Source: Streptomyces rishiriensis
GTDB taxonomy: Bacteria > Actinomycetota > Actinomycetes > Streptomycetales > Streptomycetaceae
Direction of reading: 5' to 3'
NCBI RefSeq assembly: GCF_030815485.1
Contig: NZ_JAUSWV010000002.1
Span: 6,324,001 to 6,388,000 of the forward strand
DNA length: 64,000 nt
Made by a program: the position numbers and the translations under genes
In this document: in pieces, positions 33,405 through 41,032 of the stretch
Numbering within the stretch: the first letter of the stretch is position 1
How the letters are laid out: every line of letters begins with the position of its first letter
The notes under the pieces: generated by a model
The model's input: the letters and a program-made list of their open reading frames with translations, nothing else
Told to the model about the DNA's origin: nothing
The model's database searches: none

Positions 33405-34160
33405 GTGACGTCGCTCGACAAGCCGACCGAAGACACGACCGCGGACGACACGACCGCGGCCGACGCCCGGGCGGTGACCGAGGCTGCGCTGTTCGAGGCG
33501 TTCGGCGGGGTCCGGGGCATGGTCGAGACGGTCGTGCCCGGCCTGCTCTTCGTCACGATCTTCACGATCAACAAGGATCTGCACATGTCCGCGATCGCCG
33601 CGCTCGCGGTGTCGCTGATCCTGGTCGTGGTCCGCCTGGCGAGGAAGGACACGGTCAAGCACGCCTTCAGCGGGGTCTTCGGCGTCGCCTTCGGCGTCGT
33701 CTTCGCGATGATGACCGGCAACGCGAAGGACTTCTACCTGCCCGGCATGCTCTACACGCTCGGGCTGGCCCTCGCCTACATCATCACGACGCTGTGCGGA
33801 GTGCCGCTGATCGGCCTGATCCTGGGCCCGGTCTTCAAGGAGAACCTCTCCTGGCGGACCCGCAACCCGGGCCGCAAGAAGGCGTACGCCAAGGCCAGCT
33901 GGGCGTGGGGGCTGATCCTGCTCGCCAAGTGCGCGATCCTCTTCCCGCTGTACTGGTGGGCCGACACCGCGCAGCTGGGCTGGGTGCTGATCGCCCTGAA
34001 GATCCCGCCGTTCCTGCTCGCCGTCTGGCTGACGTGGGTCTTCCTCGCGAAGGCGCCCGCGCCCATTGACGTGTTCGCCGAGATGGAGGCCGAGGAGAAG
34101 GCGGAGGCCGAGCGGAAGACTGCGGCGGAGGCCGCTGGGCGGCATCGTCGGGAGGGGTGA
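33405..34160 (+). CDS. DUF3159 family membrane protein
   Basis: This 251-residue protein has about six transmembrane helices between residues 40 and 220 (for example VVPGLLFVTIFTINKDLHMS and AAIAALAVSLILVVVRLARK as separate spans) and a charged Glu/Lys/Ala C-terminal helix. This is the DUF3159 layout, found next to TrkA genes and an OB-fold gene in Actinobacteria. The GTG start has GGGAG upstream. The function is unknown; the setting suggests ion or osmotic homeostasis. Confidence 0.86.
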   Translation: MTSLDKPTEDTTADDTTAADARAVTEAALFEAFGGVRGMVETVVPGLLFVTIFTINKDLHMSAIAALAVSLILVVVRLARKDTVKHAFSGVFGVAFGVVFAMMTGNAKDFYLPGMLYTLGLALAYIITTLCGVPLIGLILGPVFKENLSWRTRNPGRKKAYAKASWAWGLILLAKCAILFPLYWWADTAQLGWVLIALKIPPFLLAVWLTWVFLAKAPAPIDVFAEMEAEEKAEAERKTAAEAAGRHRREG

Positions 34161-34185
34161 CCCCCTGCCGCCGGGGTGACCTCCC

Positions 34186-34257
34186 CAGGGGCTGCGCCCC
34201 CCAGACCCCGCTCCGGCCCTGAACGGGCCTTGTCCTCAATCACCGGACGGGCTGGAT
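34186..34257. repeat. Streptomyces intergenic hairpin repeat
   Basis: GGGGCTGCGCCCC (34188-34200) followed by CCAGACCCCGCTCC and CACCGGACGGGCTGGA is a version of a palindromic element scattered in Streptomyces intergenic regions. I infer this from the characteristic wording of the element; it has no known role. Confidence 0.5.
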
Positions 34258-34323
34258 GATGCCGACCGGCGCTGGACGGCTGCGGCGCCCGCCGCGCGTC
34301 CGGCGCCCGACGCACACTGAGAG

Positions 34324-34353
34324 GGGGGCGTCCGGAGATCTCCGGACGCCCCC
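34324..34353. terminator. Bidirectional terminator between the DUF3159 gene and the TrkA genes
   Basis: A 30-bp perfect palindrome (15-bp arms, GGGGGCGTCCGGAGA and its complement) lies between convergent genes. Confidence 0.82.
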
Positions 34354-34372
34354 TCGTCGTCACCCTTGGCGG

Positions 34373-35050
34373 TCAGCCGCTGGTGTCTTCCTTGCGCACC
34401 GACAGCAGGTCCTCCAGCTGCTCTTCCCGGGCCTGGGCGGCCACGAAGAGCAGTTCGTCGCCCGCCTCGAGGGAGTCCTCACGGGTCGGGGTCAGGACCC
34501 GGGTGCCGCGGATGATCGTCACCAGCGAGGTGTCCTCCGGCCATTCCACGTCGCCCACCTGGGTGCCGGCCAGGGCCGACTCCTCGGGGAGGGTCAGTTC
34601 GACGAGGTTGGCGTCGCCGTGGCTGAAGCGGAGCAGGCGGACCAGGTCACCGACGCTCACCGCCTCCTCGACGAGGGCCGACATCAGACGCGGGGTGGAG
34701 ACGGCCACGTCCACGCCCCAGGACTCGTTGAACAGCCACTCGTTCTTCGGGTTGTTCACCCGGGCGACGACGCGCGGGACGCCGTACTCCGTCTTGGCCA
34801 GCAGTGACACGACCAGGTTGACCTTGTCGTCGCCGGTCGCGGCGATCACGACGTTGCAACGCTGGAGGGCCGCCTCGTCGAGGGAGGTGATCTCACAGGC
34901 GTCGGCCAGCAGCCACTCCGCCTGCGGGACGCGCTCGACCGAGATGGCGGTCGGCGCCTTGTCCACGAGCAGCACCTCGTGGCCGTTCTCCAGCAGCTCG
35001 CCCGCGATCGAGCGGCCTACGGCGCCGGCTCCGGCAATGGCGACCCTCAT
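34373..35050 (-). CDS. TrkA-family K+ uptake regulatory protein
   Basis: This 225-residue cytoplasmic protein has an RCK-N Rossmann domain at residues 1-125 (IAGAGAVGRSIAGELLENGH, acidic end of strand 2 in LLVDKAP) and an RCK-C domain at about 140-220 (LVELTLPEESALAGTQVGDV). RCK proteins bind NAD(H) and/or ATP and nucleotide second messengers and gate Trk/Ktr K+ channels. The ATG overlaps the stop of the upstream TrkA gene by one base, so the two are translated together. No channel subunit (TrkH/KtrB) is adjacent. Confidence 0.9.
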   Translation of the reverse strand: MRVAIAGAGAVGRSIAGELLENGHEVLLVDKAPTAISVERVPQAEWLLADACEITSLDEAALQRCNVVIAATGDDKVNLVVSLLAKTEYGVPRVVARVNNPKNEWLFNESWGVDVAVSTPRLMSALVEEAVSVGDLVRLLRFSHGDANLVELTLPEESALAGTQVGDVEWPEDTSLVTIIRGTRVLTPTREDSLEAGDELLFVAAQAREEQLEDLLSVRKEDTSG

Positions 35051-35718
35051 CAGTGACCGTCCTCCTTGGGGCCCTCGGCGAACGAGGCCTCGACCTTCTC
35101 GACCTCGTCGCTCCGCAGCATCACGTGCACCAGGTCGCCCTCCTGGAGCACCGTCTGGGAGCTGGGCAGGATCGCCTCGCCGAGACGGGTGAGGAACGCC
35201 ACGCGGACGCCCGTCTCCTCCTGAAGCCTGCTGATCTTGTGGCCGACCCAGGACGGGGCGGCGTGCACCTCGGCGAGCTCGACGCCCCCGGTGGGGTCGC
35301 GCCACAGCGGCTCGGCGCCCGACGGGAGCAGCCGGCGCAGCATCTGGTCGGCCGTCCAGCGGACGGTGGCGACCGTGGGGATGCCCAGGCGCTGGTAGAC
35401 CTCGGCGCGCCGGGGGTCGTAGATACGGGCGGCGACGTTCTCGATGCCGAACATCTCACGGGCCACCCGGGCGGCGATGATGTTGGAGTTGTCGCCGCTG
35501 GACACGGCGGCGAAGGCGCCGGCCTCCTCGATGCCCGCCTCGCGCAGGGTGTCCTGGTCGAAGCCGACTCCGGTGACCCGCCGGCCACCGAAACCGGAGC
35601 CCAGCCGTCGGAAGGCGGTGGGGTCCTGGTCGATCACGGCGACCGTGTGCCCCTGTTGCTCCAGGGTCTGCGCGAGGGCGGAACCCACCCTGCCGCAGCC
35701 CATGATGACGATGTGCAC
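35050..35718 (-). CDS. TrkA-family K+ uptake regulatory protein, first of the pair
   Basis: This 222-residue protein has an RCK-N domain (MGCGRVGSALAQTLEQQGHT with GxGxxG, acidic AVIDQDP) and an RCK-C domain (SWVGHKISRLQEETGVRVAF). It has about the same length and layout as its downstream neighbour but is clearly diverged. The GTG at 35716-35718 has GGAAGGAC upstream. Three tandem octamers TTGACTTC/TTGACCTC lie in the leader. Mycobacterial CeoB/CeoC form a comparable pair. Confidence 0.88.
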   Translation of the reverse strand: MHIVIMGCGRVGSALAQTLEQQGHTVAVIDQDPTAFRRLGSGFGGRRVTGVGFDQDTLREAGIEEAGAFAAVSSGDNSNIIAARVAREMFGIENVAARIYDPRRAEVYQRLGIPTVATVRWTADQMLRRLLPSGAEPLWRDPTGGVELAEVHAAPSWVGHKISRLQEETGVRVAFLTRLGEAILPSSQTVLQEGDLVHVMLRSDEVEKVEASFAEGPKEDGH

Positions 35719-35730
35719 GACCGTCCTTCC

Positions 35731-35754
35731 GAGGTCAAGAAGTCAAGAAGTCAA
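35731..35754. repeat. Three tandem octamers in the trkA leader
   Basis: GAGGTCAA, GAAGTCAA and GAAGTCAA follow one another (on the minus strand TTGACTTC, TTGACTTC, TTGACCTC), next to an A-rich stretch. Each octamer contains a TTGAC -35-like core. Confidence 0.6.
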
Positions 35755-35851
35755 TAAAAATTCTGGCCTGGCTTTGAACAGGGTCTCAGACCGTCGACCA
35801 AGCTACACACGTGCGGTCACCGCGGGGCACCCCTGTGCACGCTTTACGGAA

Positions 35852-35947
35852 TCAGCGGCGACTGATGCTCCAGAGACTGAGGAAGGTAAGGATTCCGAGG
35901 CCGACGAGGGTGCCGACGGCGCCGATGATCTCCGCGGTCGTGTGCAT
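35852..35947 (-). CDS. 31-residue single-helix membrane protein
   Basis: The frame MHTTAEIIGAVGTLVGLGIL... encodes 31 residues with one hydrophobic helix at about residues 7-26 and a basic SISRR end, so the C-terminus is probably cytoplasmic. GGAGGG stands 4-5 nt before the ATG, an excellent ribosome site, and the codons are GC-rich at the third position. It lies between the TrkA gene pair and the APC permease gene, divergent from the latter. Small one-helix proteins often modulate larger transporters; that role is only inferred from position. Confidence 0.68.
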   Translation of the reverse strand: MHTTAEIIGAVGTLVGLGILTFLSLWSISRR

Positions 35948-36131
35948 GGACCCTCCAAGGGGGCGGCAGCGGGCGGGGATTGTCATATAGGCATGGGGAT
36001 CGGTGCGGTCACGGAATCCGCAGCGCGGGCATGGCCGATTTCACCCGGGAGGCAGACGCGGAACACCATCACCCGGCTGAGGCCGGGGGAGGGTGGGCGG
36101 TCCCGTGTTCGAAGGCCTACGATCCTCTGTT

Positions 36132-38225
36132 GTGTCCAAACTGACCGACGTGCCCAAACGGATTCTGATCGGGCGCGCACTGCGCAGTGATCGGCTCGGA
36201 GAAACGCTCCTGCCGAAGCGCATCGCCCTGCCCGTCTTCGCTTCCGACCCGCTGTCCTCCGTGGCCTACGCGCCCGGGGAGGTGCTGCTGGTCCTGTCCA
36301 TCGCGGGCGTGTCGGCCTACCACTTCAGCCCCTGGATCGCCCTCGCGGTGGTCGTGCTGATGTTCACGGTGGTCGCCTCCTACCGGCAGAACGTCCACGC
36401 CTACCCCAGTGGCGGCGGTGACTACGAGGTGGCCACCACCAACCTCGGCCCCAGGGCCGGCCTGACCGTCGCGAGCGCGCTGCTCGTCGACTACGTCCTG
36501 ACCGTCGCCGTCTCCATCGCCTCGGGCATCGAGAACCTCGGCTCCGCGATCCCGTTCGTGGTCGAGCACAAGGTGGCCTGCGCGGTCGCCGTGATCGTGC
36601 TGCTGACGCTGATGAACCTGCGCGGCGTCAAGGAGTCAGGCAAGCTCTTCGCCATCCCGACCTACGTCTTCGTCGCGGGCGTCTTCATCATGATCGCCTG
36701 GGGCGCCTTCCGCGGGCTCGTGCTCGACGACACCATGCGGGCGCCGACGGCCGAATACACCATCAAGGCCGAGCACCAGGGCCTGGCCGGGTTCGCCCTG
36801 GTGTTCCTGCTGCTGCGCGCCTTCTCCTCCGGCTGTGCCGCGCTCACCGGCGTGGAGGCGATCTCCAACGGCGTCCCCGCCTTCCGCAAGCCCAAGTCGA
36901 AGAACGCGGCGAGCACCCTCGCGGCGATGGGCCTGCTGGCCGTCACCATGTTCTGCGGCATCATCGTGCTGGCCCTGTTCACCAAGGTCCGGATGGCCGA
37001 GAACCCGGCCGTCGACCTGCTCAAGGACGGCACCGCGGTCGGCGCCGACTACGTCCAGAACCCGGTGATCACCCAGGTCGCCGAGGCCGTCTTCGGCAAG
37101 GGCAGCTTCCTCTTCATCGTCCTGGCGGCGGCCACCGCCCTGGTGCTGTTCCTGGCGGCGAACACCGCCTACAACGGCTTCCCGGTGCTCGGCTCGATCC
37201 TCGCCCAGGACCGCTATCTCCCCCGCCAGCTGCACACCCGCGGCGACCGTCTCGCCTTCTCCAACGGCATCGTGCTGCTCGCCGGCGCGGCGACGATGCT
37301 GGTCATCATCTACGGCGCCGACTCCACGCGGCTGATCCAGCTGTACATCGTCGGCGTGTTCGTGTCGTTCACCCTCAGCCAGATCGGCATGGTCCGGCAC
37401 TGGAACCGCCTTCTGGCGACCGAGACCGACCAGGCCAAGCGCCGCCACATGGTCCGCTCCCGCGCGATCAACACCTTCGGCGCCTTCTTCACCGGCCTGG
37501 TCCTGATCGTCGTCCTGGTCACCAAGTTCACGCACGGCGCCTGGGTCGCCCTGCTCGGCATGGTGATCTTCTACGGGACGATGAGCGCGATCCGCCGCCA
37601 CTACGACGGTGTCTCCGAGGAGATCGCCGCGCCCGAGGGCCCCAGCGACGACACCGTCCGGCCCTCGCGCGTCCACTCGGTGCTGCTGATCTCCAAGATC
37701 CACCGCCCGACGCTGCGCGCCCTCGCCTACGCCAAGCTGATGCGCTCCGACACCCTCGAGGCGCTCACCGTCAACGTCGACCCGGCCGAGACGAAGACGC
37801 TGCGCGACGAGTGGGAGCGACGCGGTATCGACGTACCGCTGAAGGTCCTGGACTCGCCCTACCGCGAGGTCACACGGCCGGTCATCGAATACGTCAAGAG
37901 CCTGCGCCAGGAGTCGCCGCGCGACGCCGTGTCGGTGATCATCCCGGAGTACGTGGTCGGCCACTGGTACGAGCACCTGCTGCACAACCAGAGCGCGCTC
38001 CGGCTCAAGGGCCGGCTGCTGTTCACGCCGGGCGTCATGGTCACCTCCGTCCCGTACCAGCTCCAGTCCTCCGAAGCGGCCAAGAAGCGGGCCCGCAGGC
38101 GCTCGGAGTGGAACGCTCCGGGTGCGGTGCGGCGCGGTCCCGCGCAGGAGGGGCGCCCGAAGGAGCCGTCGGGCTCCGGCTCCGGGAACGCCCCGGGTTC
38201 CTCGAAGCCGGACGCGAAGAACTGA
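36132..38225 (+). CDS. APC-superfamily amino acid/K+ permease
   Basis: This 697-residue protein has about 12 membrane helices in the first 490 residues, opening with ALPVFASDPLSSVAYAPGEV, which includes the unwound TM1 binding site. A soluble C-terminal domain of about 200 residues follows (VHSVLLISKIHRPTLRALAY), similar to the cytosolic domain of KimA-like K+ importers. I prefer GTG 36132, which lies 8 nt after TACGAT (36118-36123) and opens VSKLTDVPKRILIGRAL; GTG 36093 and 36105 are alternatives. Given the TrkA genes next door, K+ import (KupA/KimA type) is plausible, though amino acid transport is not excluded. Confidence 0.88.
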   Translation: MSKLTDVPKRILIGRALRSDRLGETLLPKRIALPVFASDPLSSVAYAPGEVLLVLSIAGVSAYHFSPWIALAVVVLMFTVVASYRQNVHAYPSGGGDYEVATTNLGPRAGLTVASALLVDYVLTVAVSIASGIENLGSAIPFVVEHKVACAVAVIVLLTLMNLRGVKESGKLFAIPTYVFVAGVFIMIAWGAFRGLVLDDTMRAPTAEYTIKAEHQGLAGFALVFLLLRAFSSGCAALTGVEAISNGVPAFRKPKSKNAASTLAAMGLLAVTMFCGIIVLALFTKVRMAENPAVDLLKDGTAVGADYVQNPVITQVAEAVFGKGSFLFIVLAAATALVLFLAANTAYNGFPVLGSILAQDRYLPRQLHTRGDRLAFSNGIVLLAGAATMLVIIYGADSTRLIQLYIVGVFVSFTLSQIGMVRHWNRLLATETDQAKRRHMVRSRAINTFGAFFTGLVLIVVLVTKFTHGAWVALLGMVIFYGTMSAIRRHYDGVSEEIAAPEGPSDDTVRPSRVHSVLLISKIHRPTLRALAYAKLMRSDTLEALTVNVDPAETKTLRDEWERRGIDVPLKVLDSPYREVTRPVIEYVKSLRQESPRDAVSVIIPEYVVGHWYEHLLHNQSALRLKGRLLFTPGVMVTSVPYQLQSSEAAKKRARRRSEWNAPGAVRRGPAQEGRPKEPSGSGSGNAPGSSKPDAKN

Positions 38226-38348
38226 CCGTCGCGCCGGGCGGCCCTCGGGCTTCGCCCCGGCGCATGGTGAACGGCCGGGCGGCAGCCACGTAGACTGGTG
38301 GGCTGTTGTCCGGCCGTTCCTCGTTCGACGTTGTGGAGTCACCCCGCC

Positions 38349-39689
38349 ATGCAGGCAGAACCGAAGAAGTCGCAGGCGGTGTCGCTCGTCGGGCAGGAGT
38401 ACGAGGTCGAGATCGGCCCCGTCGCCCACGGCGGCCACTGCATCGCCCGTACGGAGGCCGGCCAGGTGCTGTTCGTCCGGCACACGCTGCCCGGCGAGCG
38501 GGTCGTGGCCCGGGTCACCGAGGGCGAGGAGGGGGCCCGGTATCTGCGCGCGGACGCGGTGCGGGTGCTGGAGGCGTCCAAGGACCGGGTCGAGGCGCCC
38601 TGCCCGTACGCCGGACCCGGCCGCTGCGGCGGCTGCGACTGGCAGCACGCCAAGCCGGGCGCCCAGCGCCGCCTCAAGGGCGAGGTGGTCGCCGAGCAGC
38701 TGCTGCGGCTCGCGGGCCTCACGCCCGAGGAGGCCGGCTGGGACGGCACCGTCATGCCGGCCGAGGGCGACAAGCTGCCCCCCGGCGAGGTGCCCGCATG
38801 GCGCACCCGCGTCCAGTACGCGGTCGACGCCGACGGCAACGCCGGCCTGCGGCGCCACCGCTCGCACGAGGTCGAGCCGATCGAGCACTGCATGATCGCG
38901 GCGCCGGGCGTCAGCGAGCTCGGCATCGAGGACCGCGACTGGTCCGGTATGGCGTCCGTCGACGCGATCGCCGCGACCGGCTCCCAGGACCGCATGGTGA
39001 TCCTGGAGCCCCGTCCCGGCGCCCGACTTCCCCTCGTCGAGCTGGACAGGCCCGTCTCCGTCATGCGGGTCGAGGAGCACGACGGCGGCATCCACCGCGT
39101 CCACGGCCGGGCGTTCGTGCGCGAACGCGCCGACGGTCGGACCTACCGCGTCGGCAGCGGCGGCTTCTGGCAGGTCCATCCGCAGGCCGCCGACACCCTC
39201 GTCAAGACGGTCATGCAGGGCCTCCTGCCGCGCAAGGGCGACATGGCGCTCGACCTGTACTGCGGCGTAGGCCTCTTCGCGGGCGCCCTCGCCGACCGCC
39301 TCGGCGACAAGGGCGCGGTCCTCGGCATCGAGTCCGGCAAGCGCGCCGTGGAGGACGCCCGGCACAACCTCGCCGGGTTCGAGCGGGTGCGGATCGAGCA
39401 GGGCAAGGTCGAGGCCGTCCTGCCGCGCACCGGGATCACCGAGGTCGACCTGATCGTCCTCGACCCGCCGCGCGCGGGCGCGGGCAAGAAGACGGTCGAG
39501 CACCTGGCTTCGCTGGGCGCCCGGAAGATCGCGTACGTCGCCTGCGACCCGGCGGCGCTGGCACGTGACCTGGCGTACTTCAGGGACGGCGGATACCGGG
39601 TCCGCACGCTTCGCGCTTTCGACCTGTTCCCGATGACGCATCACGTGGAGTGCGTGGCGATCCTGGAGCCGGTGAAGAAGGACGCCTGA
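38349..39689 (+). CDS. TrmA/RlmD-family RNA (uracil-5-)methyltransferase with TRAM domain
   Basis: This 446-residue enzyme has an N-terminal TRAM domain (residues 12-73), then a cluster-binding segment with C85, C93 and C96 (CPYAGPGRCGGCDWQH) and a fourth cysteine in IEHCMIA. The SAM-binding Rossmann domain has LDLYCGVGLFAG, with the LDPPRAGAG motif and the catalytic cysteine in VACDPAALARDL. It would transfer a methyl group to C5 of a uridine in rRNA or tRNA. The ATG at 38349 has GGAG upstream. A diverged second copy of its last 63 nt lies at 40112-40174. Confidence 0.88.
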   Translation: MQAEPKKSQAVSLVGQEYEVEIGPVAHGGHCIARTEAGQVLFVRHTLPGERVVARVTEGEEGARYLRADAVRVLEASKDRVEAPCPYAGPGRCGGCDWQHAKPGAQRRLKGEVVAEQLLRLAGLTPEEAGWDGTVMPAEGDKLPPGEVPAWRTRVQYAVDADGNAGLRRHRSHEVEPIEHCMIAAPGVSELGIEDRDWSGMASVDAIAATGSQDRMVILEPRPGARLPLVELDRPVSVMRVEEHDGGIHRVHGRAFVRERADGRTYRVGSGGFWQVHPQAADTLVKTVMQGLLPRKGDMALDLYCGVGLFAGALADRLGDKGAVLGIESGKRAVEDARHNLAGFERVRIEQGKVEAVLPRTGITEVDLIVLDPPRAGAGKKTVEHLASLGARKIAYVACDPAALARDLAYFRDGGYRVRTLRAFDLFPMTHHVECVAILEPVKKDA

Positions 39690-40111
39690 GCTGCGGTTTT
39701 GCGGGATTCGCCGGTTACCCGACCTGTTTCCGCTCGTCCGACGGGTGAACGGTGGCGATCGCCTGTGAAGGCCGCCCGGCCTGGGGGGCGGATCCAGGCG
39801 GGTGTAGCGACAGCGGTGCAAGCCGGGTCCGTGCGCTCCTCGGGCTGCTGACGCTCGCATGACGCTCGTTCTGAGAGGCCGATGATCCAGCCCTCGTCGG
39901 CGGCCTCGCGCAAATAGAGGCGCATGCCGACCGCGCCCTCACTGTCCAGATACCCGGAGTCGGCGACAAGGGCGACGATCCCGCCTGCGCCGGTCGGGAT
40001 GCAGCGCTCATGGAGCGTCCGGACGTGACGCCGCGGCGCTCGCGGACTCTCCGGTGAGGCGCAAAAACCTACCTGCCCTGCGATTTCCCGGCTGCGGCTC
40101 CGGCTGGCGTC
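39690..40111. other. Probable insertion remnant between two copies of the methyltransferase gene tail
   Basis: This interval separates the intact methyltransferase gene end from a second tail copy. On the minus strand, about 39845-40020 reads like a protein piece (GIVALVADSGYLDSEGAVGM, then LYLREAADEGWIIGLSERA) without a proper start, so it is probably the decayed C-terminal part of a gene. I see no transposase motif, integrase gene or terminal repeats. The low order of the rest suggests decayed mobile DNA. Confidence 0.45.
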
Positions 40112-40174
40112 TTTCCGATGACGCATCGCGTGGAGTGCGTGGCGATTCTGGAGGCGGTGGCCGAGGGGGCCTGA
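40112..40174 (+). pseudogene. Second, diverged copy of the 3' end of the RNA methyltransferase gene
   Basis: These 63 bases align without gaps to 39627-39689 with 10 differences (about 84% identity). They encode FPMTHRVECVAILEAVAEGA and a stop, against FPMTHHVECVAILEPVKKDA in the intact gene. Substitutions fall mainly at wobble positions except for the last six codons. This is what remains when an element integrates into the 3' end of a gene and supplies its own version of that end. Confidence 0.7.
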
Positions 40175-40266
40175 CCGCGCGGTGGAAGTGAGGCGTTGCG
40201 CGCCACCTCGTGACGCCGCGGTCATCAGGGCGGGTGCGGCCGGCGCCTCGGCCTCACGGCCGACCG

Positions 40267-41025
40267 TCATCCGTTTCCGTAATCCTTGACCAGCGTGGCG
40301 ATCAGCGCGTGCAGCGCGTCGGCGCGGTGTCGGTCCTCGCGTTGGGCGCGCAGTGCCGCGTCGGCGGCTCGGAGGCGGGCCAGGGCGGGTGGTTCGGCGT
40401 CCATCACGTCGTCGATCAGCGGCGTGGTGATCAGGTCCAGGCATTCGGTGAGCAGGCGGCGGGTGGCGGGCGAGGGCGGGGCGGGGTCGGGGTCGGCGTA
40501 CGTGGTGGTCAGGTACCGCGCGGGGTCGGTGAGGCTCCAACCGGCGACGGCGCCGTGCTGGACGAGCAGCGCCACGTCGGGGGCGATGCCGATGCGGGCC
40601 TCCAGAGGCTCGTCGAGGACGTCGAGGTCGCGCAGACAGATCAGTACGGCGTCCCCAGGAGCGCGGCACAGCACCGTGCAGGTCTCGTGCCGGAAGTCCC
40701 GGACCTCGTCCGCGCGGAGCCCGCCCGGGCGCACGTCGGGCAGGACGGGAAGGCGGGTGGTGGTCTCGGCGTCGGCGGACACGTACGGCATCTGGAGTTC
40801 GACCCCGACCAGCTTCCGGCTGTCCGGGTCGAACCTGAGGACGTCGGGCGTGTCCCACAGCCGGTCCTGGCTGCCGAAGGTACGCGCGAGGAACCGCTCG
40901 CGCTCCTGCACGTCCGCGTACCGCGCGACATCGACGGAGTCGCCCGTGAAGCGGGGGGTGATGGGCAGCGGATCGTCCGTCACCGTTGCGCGCCAGTCGC
41001 CGTCGAACGACAGTTTCGTGGTCAT
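40267..41025 (-). CDS. Candidate immunity protein for the RHS toxin
   Basis: This 252-residue soluble protein matches no family I recognise. It is acidic and Asp-rich, with no signal or membrane segment. The ATG at 41023-41025 has GAGGCAGGA upstream and stands 7 nt after the stop of the RHS toxin gene, the usual place of an immunity gene. The C-terminal 50 residues are helical (RRLLTECLDLITTPLIDDVM and on). Binding to the toxin C-terminal domain is inferred from position alone. Confidence 0.6.
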   Translation of the reverse strand: MTTKLSFDGDWRATVTDDPLPITPRFTGDSVDVARYADVQERERFLARTFGSQDRLWDTPDVLRFDPDSRKLVGVELQMPYVSADAETTTRLPVLPDVRPGGLRADEVRDFRHETCTVLCRAPGDAVLICLRDLDVLDEPLEARIGIAPDVALLVQHGAVAGWSLTDPARYLTTTYADPDPAPPSPATRRLLTECLDLITTPLIDDVMDAEPPALARLRAADAALRAQREDRHRADALHALIATLVKDYGNG

Positions 41026-41032
41026 TCCTGCC

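Noticed and set aside
36636..39860. A minus-strand frame of over 1000 codons opposite the APC permease and methyltransferase genes
   Set aside because: The plus-strand genes are clearly recognised; the minus product is a low-complexity composition artefact of high GC.
39641..40858. A 405-codon minus-strand frame spanning the scar and the immunity gene
   Set aside because: The part over 40267-41025 is out of frame with the better-supported immunity gene, and the start is arbitrary. Only the piece near 39845-40020 looks protein-like.
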